Both the position numbers and the translations under genes were made by a program. A stretch of DNA of 32,280 bases from Acuticoccus sp039189655 (GTDB taxonomy: Bacteria; Pseudomonadota; Alphaproteobacteria; Rhizobiales; Amorphaceae): contig JBCCYN010000030.1 of assembly GCA_039189655.1 (NCBI GenBank), positions 1-32,280 of the forward strand, read 5' to 3'. How positions within the stretch are numbered: position 1 is the first letter of the stretch; each line of letters starts with the position of its first letter. Under the pieces are notes generated by a model, which ran no database searches, was not told where the DNA came from, and saw only the letters and a program-made list of their open reading frames with translations. Shown here piece after piece: positions 13,501 to 21,418 of this stretch.

Positions 13501-15399
13501 ATGAGTGATCTCGACGTCATCACGATTGGCCGTTCGTCCGTTGACCTTTACGGGGCGCAAGTGGGTGGGCGCCTGGAGGACATGGGCTCCTTCGAAAAAT
13601 ATATCGGCGGCTCGCCCACCAACATGGCGGCAGGGTCGGCTCGGCTCGGTCTGAAGTCGGGGCTCATCACCAAGGTGGGCGATGAGCACATGGGCCGCTT
13701 CATCCGCGAAGAGCTGAAGCGTGAGGGTGTCGATGTAACTGGTGTTCTGACTGACCCGGAGCGATTGACTGCCCTGGTCCTCCTCGGGATCCGCGACCAA
13801 GCACAGTTTCCGCTGATATTCTATCGCGAGAACTGTGCCGACATGGGGCTCACTGAGGAGGACATCGATCCGGCTTACATCGCCCGTGCCCGCGCTGTCG
13901 TCGCCACCGGCACCCACCTCAGCCATCCGCGGGTTGAGGCGGCGACGCTGAAAGCGCTCACCCTCGCGCGGGAGGGGGGCAAGCGCACCGCCCTCGACAT
14001 TGACTACCGTCCCAACCTTTGGGGCCTCGCTGGCCACGGCGCTGGCGAAGAGCGCTTTATCGAATCCGGCGCGGTTACCAAAAAACTCCAGTCCACCCTC
14101 CATCTCTTCGACCTCATTGTGGGTACTGAGGAGGAGTTCCACATCGCCGGCGGCAGCACCGACACCATCGCGGCACTCAAGGCGGTGCGCGAGGTTTCGG
14201 CGGCAACGCTGGTGTGCAAGCGTGGACCCATGGGGGCGTCGGCCTTCACCGGCGCCATACCCAAAACCCTTGATGAGGGCGAAAGCGGTCCCGGCTTCCC
14301 CATCGAGGTTTTCAATGTTTTGGGCGCGGGCGACGGATTTATGTCCGGTCTCCTGCGCGGCTGGCTCACCGATCAGGATTGGCCCACGGCCCTCACCTGG
14401 GCCAACGCCTGCGGCGCCCTTGCCGTCAGCCGCCATGGCTGCACCCCCGCCTACCCAAGCTGGGAAGAGCTCCAGTTCTTCCTGGAGCGGGGCGTCAAGA
14501 CGCCGGCGCTGCGCCACGACAAAAACCTTGAGCAGGTGCACTGGGCCACCAACCGGCGCGGCGCGTGGCCGGAGCTGCGCGTCTTCGCCTTCGACCATCG
14601 CAGCCAGTTGGAGGCGATGGAGGGCGCCACAGCGGAGAAAATCGCGGCGTTCAAAGGGCTTTGCCTAAGGGCAGCGCAAAGGGTGGCCGACGGCCGGACG
14701 GGCTATGGCGTCCTTTGCGATGGCCGCTACGGTCGTTCGACGCTGTTTCAGGCGGCCGGAACGGGGCTTTGGATCGGGCGGCCCGTGGAACTCCCCGGCT
14801 CCCGCCCCCTCGTATTGGAGCCCGACCTTGGCGCGGACTTCGGGGGTCTTAGCGAATGGGCCTTGGAGAACGTCGTCAAAGTGCTCGTCTTTTGCCACCC
14901 CGACGACGACCCGGCGCTGTGGGACGAGCAGCTTGCCACCCTGACGCGCCTCTTCGCGTCCTGCCGGCGGCACCGGCTCGAGCTGTTGGTGGAAGTCATT
15001 CCATCCAAAGTGGGCCCGGTGGGAGAGGGCACCACCGCCCAAGTCATCGAGCGCATTTACCGGGCTGGCATTTATCCCGACTGGTGGAAGCTCGAACCGC
15101 TCACCACCGAGGGCGCGTGGCGGGCAGCGTGCGAAGCCATTGAGGCCCACGACGCCCACACGCGCGGCATCGTCGTCCTGGGCCTTGATGCCCCGCGCGA
15201 AAAACTGGCCGAAAGCTTCGCCGTTGCCGCGCGTCAGCCGCTGGTGAAGGGGTTTGCGGTGGGGCGCACCATTTTTGGCGAGAGCGCCCGCGCGTGGCTC
15301 ACAGATCAGCTCTCCGATGATGACGCGGTGGCCACCATGGCCTCGAACTTTGCCGAACTGTGCGCTCTTTGGGACCGCGCCCGGACCAACAAAGGGTGA
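13501..15399 (+). CDS. iolC: 5-dehydro-2-deoxygluconokinase fused to a DUF2090 domain
   Basis: The protein has 632 residues. The N-terminal half is a PfkB-family sugar kinase beginning DVITIGRSSVDLYG, with IGGSPTNMAAG near residue 37 and the catalytic motif GAGD at 275-278 (Asp278). It phosphorylates 5-dehydro-2-deoxy-D-gluconate at O6. The C-terminal half (from about residue 345, LRVFAFDHRSQLEAM) is DUF2090, an aldolase-like TIM barrel found fused to IolC in many Proteobacteria. It may perform the following aldol cleavage. ATG 13501 is chosen because the kinase fold begins right after it; an in-frame upstream start at 13396 would add 35 residues without family support. iolB follows 8 nt downstream. 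Confidence 0.95.
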   Translation: MSDLDVITIGRSSVDLYGAQVGGRLEDMGSFEKYIGGSPTNMAAGSARLGLKSGLITKVGDEHMGRFIREELKREGVDVTGVLTDPERLTALVLLGIRDQAQFPLIFYRENCADMGLTEEDIDPAYIARARAVVATGTHLSHPRVEAATLKALTLAREGGKRTALDIDYRPNLWGLAGHGAGEERFIESGAVTKKLQSTLHLFDLIVGTEEEFHIAGGSTDTIAALKAVREVSAATLVCKRGPMGASAFTGAIPKTLDEGESGPGFPIEVFNVLGAGDGFMSGLLRGWLTDQDWPTALTWANACGALAVSRHGCTPAYPSWEELQFFLERGVKTPALRHDKNLEQVHWATNRRGAWPELRVFAFDHRSQLEAMEGATAEKIAAFKGLCLRAAQRVADGRTGYGVLCDGRYGRSTLFQAAGTGLWIGRPVELPGSRPLVLEPDLGADFGGLSEWALENVVKVLVFCHPDDDPALWDEQLATLTRLFASCRRHRLELLVEVIPSKVGPVGEGTTAQVIERIYRAGIYPDWWKLEPLTTEGAWRAACEAIEAHDAHTRGIVVLGLDAPREKLAESFAVAARQPLVKGFAVGRTIFGESARAWLTDQLSDDDAVATMASNFAELCALWDRARTNKG

Positions 15400-15407
15400 G
15401 CCAAAAA

Positions 15408-16214
15408 ATGTTGCACCTGAAACCGAACGCAGCACGCGGAAAAGTTTTGGACGTGACGCCCCAGTCGGCCGGCTGGTCCTACGTGGGTTTTGGTCTTTAC
15501 CGCCTGGCCCCTGGCGACACGGCGGCCGAGCCCACGGGATCGACAGAGGTAATTTTGGTGCTCGTGGAGGGTCGCGCCGAGATCACCGCCGCCGGTGAGG
15601 TTTTTGGCGAGATGGGCGAGCGGATGGACGTCTTTGAGCGCACGCCGCCCCACGCGGTCTACGTTCCCAACGACAGCGAGTGGACCGCGCGGGCGACCAC
15701 CGAGTGCATCCTCGCGGTCTGCACCGCGCCGGGGAAGGGAAGCCATAGTGTGGCCCGGTTGGGGCCGGACGGCATCGAGGCCATGGAGCGTGGGCGCGGC
15801 GCCAACACGCGGTTCATCCATAACATTGCCATGGAAGGCCGTGACGTTGCCGACAGCTTGTTGGTCACCGAGGTTTTTACGCCCCAGGGCAACTGGTCAT
15901 CCTATCCCAGCCACCGGCACGATGAAGACGACTTCCCTCGCATGACCTACCTAGAAGAAACCTACTACCATCGGCTCAATCCGCCCCAGGGATTTGCCTT
16001 CCACCGGGTTTACACGGAGGACGGCAGCCTCGACGAGGCGATGGTGGTGAAGGACGGGGACGTCACGCTGGTGCCTCGCGGGCACCATCCCTGCGGCGCC
16101 CCCTACGGCTACGACCTCTACTACCTCAACGTGATGGCTGGACCCCTGCGCAAGTGGCGGTTCCAGAACGATCCGGACCACCACTGGATTTTCGAGCGCG
16201 ACGCGGCACGATAA
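15408..16214 (+). CDS. iolB: 5-deoxy-glucuronate isomerase
   Basis: This 268-residue protein is a bicupin of the IolB family. The metal-binding motif HRHDED is at about residues 169-174 in PSHRHDEDDFPRMTYLEETYYH, followed by PPQGFAFHRVYT, VVKDGDVTLVPRGHHP and YYLNVMAG, all typical. It isomerises 5-deoxy-D-glucuronate, the product of IolD, to 5-dehydro-2-deoxy-D-gluconate, the substrate of IolC. The ATG at 15408 has GGGTGAG (15394-15400) about 8 nt upstream, overlapping the iolC stop. An in-frame GTG at 15396 overlapping that stop is possible but lacks a ribosome site. It is the last gene of this rightward run; the next gene is convergent. Confidence 0.95.
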   Translation: MLHLKPNAARGKVLDVTPQSAGWSYVGFGLYRLAPGDTAAEPTGSTEVILVLVEGRAEITAAGEVFGEMGERMDVFERTPPHAVYVPNDSEWTARATTECILAVCTAPGKGSHSVARLGPDGIEAMERGRGANTRFIHNIAMEGRDVADSLLVTEVFTPQGNWSSYPSHRHDEDDFPRMTYLEETYYHRLNPPQGFAFHRVYTEDGSLDEAMVVKDGDVTLVPRGHHPCGAPYGYDLYYLNVMAGPLRKWRFQNDPDHHWIFERDAAR

Positions 16215-16260
16215 ACCGCGCCCACTAAGCTAGACTGCGCCCACAAAAGAGCGCCGAGCT

Positions 16261-17184
16261 TCAAGCGGCTGCGGCCGCCGCGTTGATTTTGGTGAGCGCG
16301 TCGGTGGCCGCTTCCACGAGGCGCTGAACGTCACGGTAGCGCTCGCGGCCGCGGCGCACCACGAGTTGGAGCTGCCGGCCTTCTGCGGAGGGTTCCACGA
16401 CCGCGGTGTGGAGCCCCGCCAGACTTGTTGCGTTCTCGCGCACGTAGGGTTCTGGGAGGATCGTATCTCCCATACCACTGCGCACGAGGCTTAAAAGGGT
16501 TGCAAAGGATGAGGGGCCGATGCGGGTGGAAACCACAGACCCCTCGCGGCTCTTTGCCCGCCGGATCGCTTCGGAAACCACCTCGCGAAAGCAGTTCCCC
16601 TCCTGCATGAGGAGGACGGGGCCCTTAAGCTCGTCGATTTCGATGGTCGGCGCGAGGGGGCTGTTGCTCACCGCCACCAGCCGCTCTTCCGCAAGGGGGA
16701 TTGCCACCAAGGTCTGCACCCGCGGAAGCGTTGCGGTAATGGCAAAGTCGAGGGTGTCGGCGTTGACCGCCAGCTCCAGCGCGTCGGTGCGGTCCTCCAC
16801 AAAGTCGATGTCGGCGTCGGCGTTAAGGTCGGTGAGGGTGTTTAGGAAACGGGCCGCGAAGTAGGGCGCCACGGTGGGAAGAACGCCAAAACGCAAAGGG
16901 CGGCCGAGCAAAATACCGTCGCCGGCGGTGGTGCGCTGGACGCGGTAGAAGGAATCCATGATTTCCCGGGCCGCGGCCAAAACCTCGCCCCCCTCGGCGG
17001 TCACCGTGGCGGCCCCATGCCTGCGCTCCACCAGGGTGATGCCCAAAAGCTCTTCCATCCGGCGCACCTGCGCAGACAGGGTGGGCTGGGAGATGCCGCA
17101 GGATTCGGCCGCGCGCGAGAAGGAGCCGTGCTCTGCAATGGCGATAAAGTATTCAAGGTCGCGAAAGCGCAATAGCTTCATCAC
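16261..17184 (-). CDS. LysR-family transcriptional regulator, OxyR-like with a single sensor-type cysteine
   Basis: The 307-residue protein has an N-terminal winged helix (residues 4-62; SFSRAAESCGISQPTLSAQV is the helix-turn-helix) and a LysR substrate domain (about 94-300). The stretch LLMQEGNCFRE resembles the OxyR segment around its peroxide-reactive Cys199, and the cysteine here is Cys198. The second OxyR cysteine (208) is absent: the region reads EVVSEAIRR. The only other cysteine is in the DNA-binding domain. It could sense peroxide through a one-cysteine mechanism or simply be an OxyR-derived regulator for another ligand. It is divergent from the VOC gene across a 176-nt gap, its most likely target. 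The start MMKLLRFRDLEYF agrees with the family. Confidence 0.85.
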   Translation of the reverse strand: MMKLLRFRDLEYFIAIAEHGSFSRAAESCGISQPTLSAQVRRMEELLGITLVERRHGAATVTAEGGEVLAAAREIMDSFYRVQRTTAGDGILLGRPLRFGVLPTVAPYFAARFLNTLTDLNADADIDFVEDRTDALELAVNADTLDFAITATLPRVQTLVAIPLAEERLVAVSNSPLAPTIEIDELKGPVLLMQEGNCFREVVSEAIRRAKSREGSVVSTRIGPSSFATLLSLVRSGMGDTILPEPYVRENATSLAGLHTAVVEPSAEGRQLQLVVRRGRERYRDVQRLVEAATDALTKINAAAAAA

Positions 17185-17237
17185 CGGACCAATACTCCAC
17201 GAGAGTTGTGTCCTCTGGCGAAATGTCTAGAGCAAAG

Positions 17238-17251
17238 GTGATGGCTATCAC
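17238..17251. promoter_or_regulatory. Palindrome in the LysR / VOC divergent region
   Basis: GTGAT-GGCT-ATCAC is a perfect inverted repeat midway between the divergent starts, the usual place for a LysR recognition site (TGAT...ATCA is close to the general T-N11-A shape). A separate stem GCAAC...GTTGC (17276-17280 with 17306-17310), enclosing CCCC/GGGG, may fold in the VOC leader. Confidence 0.4.
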
Positions 17252-17360
17252 AAGCCTTAGTCGGCCAGATCCCTCGCAACCTCCCCAGTTTACCGATAGG
17301 GGTTTGTTGCGCGGGCGATGCGCTGCGAAGGTGTCAAAACAAAGTGCGGGGAGGAATCCG

Positions 17361-17738
17361 ATGGCCCATGGACACATTCACTGGTCGGAGTGCGTGACCG
17401 ACGACGTGGACGCCGCCAAGGCTGTTTTCGGGAAGACGGCGGGCTGGTCGTTCCACGCCATGTCCATGGGCGAGTTCGACTACCACGTCGCCATGGTGGG
17501 CGATAAGGCGGTGGCCGGGATCATGCCGCGCTCGGCGATGCCCGATCCAAACATTCCCCCCCACTGGATCACCTATGTGGAGGTGGCCGACGCCGATACC
17601 GCAGCCAAGGCGGTTGAGGAAAGCGGCGGCACCGTCGTGCGCCCGGCCTTTGATGTGCCGAATGTCGGCCGCATCGTGATCGTCTCGGAGCCGGGTGGTA
17701 CCGTTGCTGGTCTCATCCAGCCGGCGGACCAGGGCTGA
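17361..17738 (+). CDS. VOC-superfamily (glyoxalase/bleomycin-resistance-like) protein
   Basis: This 125-residue protein shows the paired beta-alpha-beta-beta-beta pattern of the vicinal oxygen chelate fold. It begins MAHGHIHWSECVTDDVDAAKAVFGKTAGWSF, with VGDKAVAGIMPRS in the first module and HWITYVEVADADTAAKAVEESGG, then IVIVSEPGGTVAGLIQP in the second. This is the YP-type lactoylglutathione-lyase-like subgroup often annotated without substrate. The ATG at 17361 has a strong GGGGAGGA site. It is followed 2 nt later by the nucleoside transferase-like gene, so the two form an operon opposite the LysR gene. The catalytic activity is not determined. Confidence 0.85.
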   Translation: MAHGHIHWSECVTDDVDAAKAVFGKTAGWSFHAMSMGEFDYHVAMVGDKAVAGIMPRSAMPDPNIPPHWITYVEVADADTAAKAVEESGGTVVRPAFDVPNVGRIVIVSEPGGTVAGLIQPADQG

Positions 17739-17740
17739 AC

Positions 17741-18304
17741 GTGGCTGACCGCTCTCGCCGGGTCTACATTGCCGGCCCTGACATTTTTATGCCCGACCGG
17801 CTGGGCATTCTCGCCCGCAAGAAGGCGGTGTGCGCGCAAAATGGGCTTGAGGGGATTACGCCGTTTGACAACGAGGTGCCCTTCGATCCCAACGCGCTGC
17901 GCGAGACGGCGCAAAAAATCTACCACGGCGACCGTGACATCATGCTCGCCTGTGATTGGTGCATCGCGAACGCGAGCCCCTTCCGCGGGGTGAGCATCGA
18001 CTGCGGCACAGCCTTTGAGATCGGCTACATGTGCGCCCTCGGACGGACGGTTTTCGCCTATTCAGTAGACCCGCGCCCCTACGCTGCGCGGGTCCAGGCG
18101 GCCCAGGGTGACGAGTTGGTGCGCGCCCACACTGAAGGCGGCTGGATGATGGAAGACTTTGAGCTTCTGGAAAACCTGATGATCCCGTTCGGCGTGGAAG
18201 ATAGCGGGGGTGAGTTTTTCGCCCCTGGCGATGCCGGCGAAAGCGAGGATGCGCTGTTCTTGCGCTGCGTGGAGGGGATCACCGCGCGGCTCGGCGCAAG
18301 CTGA
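17741..18304 (+). CDS. Nucleoside 2-deoxyribosyltransferase-family protein
   Basis: The 187-residue protein begins VYIAGPDIFMPD, the phosphate/ribose-binding start of the family, and has DWCIANASPFRGVSIDCG followed by TAFEIGYMCALGRTVFAYS, where the Glu of TAFEIGY is the expected nucleophile. Enzymes of this family cleave or exchange the base of deoxynucleosides; related members act on 5-hydroxymethyl-dUMP or sugar nucleotides. Start is GTG 17741, 2 nt after the VOC stop, with AGGG about 7 nt upstream. The nearest residues to the active site agree with the PF05014 family. The gene ends 17 nt before the convergent ABC-F gene. Substrate and pathway are unknown. Confidence 0.82.
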   Translation: MADRSRRVYIAGPDIFMPDRLGILARKKAVCAQNGLEGITPFDNEVPFDPNALRETAQKIYHGDRDIMLACDWCIANASPFRGVSIDCGTAFEIGYMCALGRTVFAYSVDPRPYAARVQAAQGDELVRAHTEGGWMMEDFELLENLMIPFGVEDSGGEFFAPGDAGESEDALFLRCVEGITARLGAS

Positions 18305-18321
18305 GACCCGTCGCGGCTTGG

Positions 18322-20241
18322 TCAAACCGGGGGTGTTGAGGCAAGCGCCGCCTCAGCGTGCTCGTACTCCTCAGAGGCGGCAAGCCAGGCCTCCTCGGCA
18401 GCCTCCCGGGCGGCAATGAACCGGGCGCGCTCGGTCGAAAGCTTTGTGGCTTCGGTCGCGTCACCCGTATAGAGCACCGGATCGGCAAGGGCCTTTTCGC
18501 GTTTCGCAATCTCCGTTTCGGCCCTCGCGATCTCTTTCTCAGCCGCCTCGATGCGCCGCCGCAGCGGGGCAAGGGCAGCGCGGGTTTCGGCGGCTTCCCG
18601 CCTTCTGTCCTGCGCGCTTTGTTTGGGCTTTTCTGGCGCCTGGGGGCGGTCCGATTTCGACTTTCGAGCAGCAGCCAAAATCAGTTCGCGATAGGCGTCC
18701 ATGTCGTCCTCATAGGGGCGCACGGTGCCGTCCGCCACCAGCCACAGCCGGTCTACGCACGTCTCCACCAAGTAGCGGTCGTGCGAGATTAGAATAACCG
18801 CGCCCTCAAAACCGTTGATGGCCTCCATCAGCGCGGTGCGGCTGTCGATATCGAGGTGGTTGGTGGGCTCGTCGAGGATGAGGAGGTTGGCACCCTCCAT
18901 GGTAGCAAGGCCGAGCAGGAGTTTTGCGCGCTCGCCCCCCGAAAGGTCCTTTGCGGCGGTGTCCATGCGCTCCGCGGAAAGGCCCATCTGGGCAATCCGG
19001 CTGCGCAATTCCGCCTCCTCCAGATCGAATTTTGTCCGAGCCCGCACGTGGGCCACAGGGGTTTCCTTCGGGTTCAACTCGTCGAGCTGGTGCTGGGCGA
19101 AATAGGCCACCTTCATGCGCTCGGCGCGCGTGACGGTGCCCTCCATGGGTTCCAGCTTTCGGGCCAGCAGTTTTGCAAGGGTGGATTTACCGTTGCCGTT
19201 GGCGCCCAGAAGCGCCACGCGGTCGTCCTCATCGATGCGCAGATTGACGCGGCGCAGCACCGATGTGCCGTCATAGCCAAGGACCACCCGTTCGGCGGAA
19301 ATGATAGGTGGGGCAAGGCTCCGCTTGGGGTTCGGGATGCGGATCGGTGGCATCGCTTCGTCGAGCACCGGCTCTGGCGGGGCGATCTTGGCAAGCTTTT
19401 TCAGCCTGCTTTGAGCCTGGCGTGCCTTGGAAGCCTTGTAGCGGAAGCGGTCCACGAAGGCCTGCATGTGCGCCCGCTCGGTGGCGAGTTTTTCCCGCCG
19501 CCGCTCCACCGCCTCGGCCCGTTCCCGGCGCTGGCGCTCAAAGCCCGAGTAGTTACCGCGATAGGCCACGAGCCGGCCGTTGTCGACGTGTAGGATCTCC
19601 TTTGCGACGCCGTCCAAAAGATCCCGGTCGTGGCTGATCACGATGGCGGTGTGGGGGTACCGCGCCACGTAGTTTTCCAGCCAGACGGTGCCTTCAAGGT
19701 CGAGGTAGTTGGTGGGCTCATCAAGGAGCAGAAGATCGGGCTCGCGAAACAGTACCGCAGCCAGCGCGACGCGCATGCGCCATCCACCGGAAAAACTCGC
19801 GCAGGGGCGTCGTTGCGCGGCATCATCGAAGCCGAGGCCGGAAAGGATCGAGGCGGCCCGCGCCTCCGCGGCATAGGCGCCGATGTCAGCAAGCCTGGCG
19901 TGGATTTCGCCAATGCGCATGGGCTCGGTGGCGGTTTCCGCTTCGGCGAGGAGCCGGGCTCGCTCCACGTCCGCGGCAAGTACCGTTTCCAGGAGCGATG
20001 CATCCGTCCCCGGCGCTTCCTGGGTGACGCGGCCGATGCGCTGTCCGTCAGAAATGCCGATGTCGCCCGATTCCGCGCTCAGTTCCCCGCAAATGAGGTT
20101 GAATAGCGTGGTCTTGCCGCAGCCGTTGCGCCCCACGAGACCCACCTTGGCGCCGTCCTGGACCGTGGCATCGGCGCCCTCGAAAATGGTGCGGCCTTGG
20201 ATGCGGTAGGTGAGCTTGCGTAGGGTCAGCATCACGCGCAT
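18322..20241 (-). CDS. ABC-F family ATPase (Uup/YheS/EttA-like ribosome-associated factor)
   Basis: From ATG 20241 the protein has 639 residues and two ATPase domains but no membrane segment. Walker A motifs are GRNGCGKT (37-44) and GANGNGKS (346-353); signatures are FSGGW (150-154) and LSGGE (433-437); both Walker B motifs continue as DEPTN (174-178 and 457-461), the ABC-F hallmark. A basic linker lies at about 235-290 and a charged coiled-coil tail at about 560-625, as in Uup. ABC-F proteins bind the ribosomal E site and relieve stalled translation. The open frame extends further upstream but that part would overlap the divergent gene; ATG 20241 has AAAGG 8 nt before it. ATG 20232 is an alternative. 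Confidence 0.93.
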   Translation of the reverse strand: MRVMLTLRKLTYRIQGRTIFEGADATVQDGAKVGLVGRNGCGKTTLFNLICGELSAESGDIGISDGQRIGRVTQEAPGTDASLLETVLAADVERARLLAEAETATEPMRIGEIHARLADIGAYAAEARAASILSGLGFDDAAQRRPCASFSGGWRMRVALAAVLFREPDLLLLDEPTNYLDLEGTVWLENYVARYPHTAIVISHDRDLLDGVAKEILHVDNGRLVAYRGNYSGFERQRRERAEAVERRREKLATERAHMQAFVDRFRYKASKARQAQSRLKKLAKIAPPEPVLDEAMPPIRIPNPKRSLAPPIISAERVVLGYDGTSVLRRVNLRIDEDDRVALLGANGNGKSTLAKLLARKLEPMEGTVTRAERMKVAYFAQHQLDELNPKETPVAHVRARTKFDLEEAELRSRIAQMGLSAERMDTAAKDLSGGERAKLLLGLATMEGANLLILDEPTNHLDIDSRTALMEAINGFEGAVILISHDRYLVETCVDRLWLVADGTVRPYEDDMDAYRELILAAARKSKSDRPQAPEKPKQSAQDRRREAAETRAALAPLRRRIEAAEKEIARAETEIAKREKALADPVLYTGDATEATKLSTERARFIAAREAAEEAWLAASEEYEHAEAALASTPPV

Positions 20242-20277
20242 GTGCCGCGCCTTTAAAACCAGCGCAAGGGGCCGGCG

Positions 20278-21222
20278 ATGTTGGAAAGTGGCAAGGATAT
20301 GTTTGGCGAAGGCAGTGCCCCCTTCCGGACCCGGTCGGAGGTGCTCTTTTCCGCCGATGGGCGTTCTGCCGTGGTGCTGCGGCGCGGCCCGCGATTGCAC
20401 CACCGCTTGATCAATTGGAACCTCCGCAGCGACACGTTTGGGCTCGGCCAGTGGATGAAGGGCACAGTCCAGCTGTGGGACCTCAACAAGGACGGCAGCA
20501 AACTCATCTACTGGGCGCGCCAGTGGCACATGAGCGCCCCACGCCACGGGGATGAATGGGCGGGCGAAGCGTTTTCAATCGCCGACGAGGCTCCAATTGC
20601 CCCGCGCACACGCAAGCGCGGCAAGCGCAAGATCCCTCGCTATATGCGCGAAGAATCCATTGGCACATTGCGCCGTGGCCCGCTGAAGCCGCGGCGCAAT
20701 GAGGGGGTTTGGACTGCTTTGTCGACGCCGCCATATTTTTCGGCGCTCGCCATCTGGCCTTCCTTCGGCCACTGGACCGGCGGGGGATGGTTTGAGGACA
20801 ACGCCACCCTCGCCCTCCAGGAAAACGACCGGGGCTTAGTGCCGAAGGTGAACGCGCGCCTTCCGGATGACCTCGCCATCAAGTCGGCTATCGGCGATAG
20901 CCACCCGTTTTCAGCAACCCGCATGCCGGGTCTTTCCTATCGGCCGGTCTATCTGGACGGGCGCAGCGCGGCCTTCGAGGATCTTGCCGCAAAGATGATG
21001 GAGGAGGGGGTGCGTTGGGTGGACTGGTTCTACCCGTCCAAGCGGGATCTTCTGTTCGGGGCGGACGGCCAGCTTTTCCGGCTTGCTGAATGGCGCAAGG
21101 TTCCGGCGCAGGATGCGATCCACGCCGCCACCTGCCTCTTGGATATGCGCCCCATGCGCTTTGAGTTGATGGTAGCACCGGTCGCCGCCCTGCGGTGGAA
21201 CAGACGACGCGTGGGCTGCTGA
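20278..21222 (+). CDS. Conserved-looking hypothetical protein, Trp-rich, no recognised domain
   Basis: The 314-residue protein starts at ATG 20278, 36 nt from the divergent ABC-F start; ATG 20299 is an alternative. It has no signal peptide or membrane segment. The N-terminal part has short strand-like repeats with the pattern SADGRSAVVLRRGPRLHHR and VQLWDLNKDGSKLIYWARQW, and the C-terminal part has DWFYPSKRDLLFGADGQLFRLAEW, suggesting beta-propeller-like blades with a G-A/D-G turn (my inference). A basic segment RTRKRGKRK lies near residue 110. Codon use and GC match the neighbours, so it is probably a real gene. I cannot assign a function. Confidence 0.65.
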   Translation: MLESGKDMFGEGSAPFRTRSEVLFSADGRSAVVLRRGPRLHHRLINWNLRSDTFGLGQWMKGTVQLWDLNKDGSKLIYWARQWHMSAPRHGDEWAGEAFSIADEAPIAPRTRKRGKRKIPRYMREESIGTLRRGPLKPRRNEGVWTALSTPPYFSALAIWPSFGHWTGGGWFEDNATLALQENDRGLVPKVNARLPDDLAIKSAIGDSHPFSATRMPGLSYRPVYLDGRSAAFEDLAAKMMEEGVRWVDWFYPSKRDLLFGADGQLFRLAEWRKVPAQDAIHAATCLLDMRPMRFELMVAPVAALRWNRRRVGC

Positions 21223-21418
21223 GGTTCCGGTACAAGTAGGTCGTGCAAGAACGATCCGCGTCTGCGAAAGCTCATCCTTGCCGCAGTGGCAATCAGCAAC
21301 CCCATGCAGATCACGGTCTTCACTTGTCACCATCTACGCCGAGTTGCGACAGGCAAAAATCAATGGTAATTTTTTTAGAACATAATTTTTATTGCATTGG
21401 ATTTTTGAGGCATTCGAT

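Noticed and set aside
17227..17256. Third copy of the dispersed repeat (TAGAGCA followed by a palindrome)
   Set aside because: Only the TAGAGCA core and general symmetry agree, with different spacing; better explained as a LysR site.
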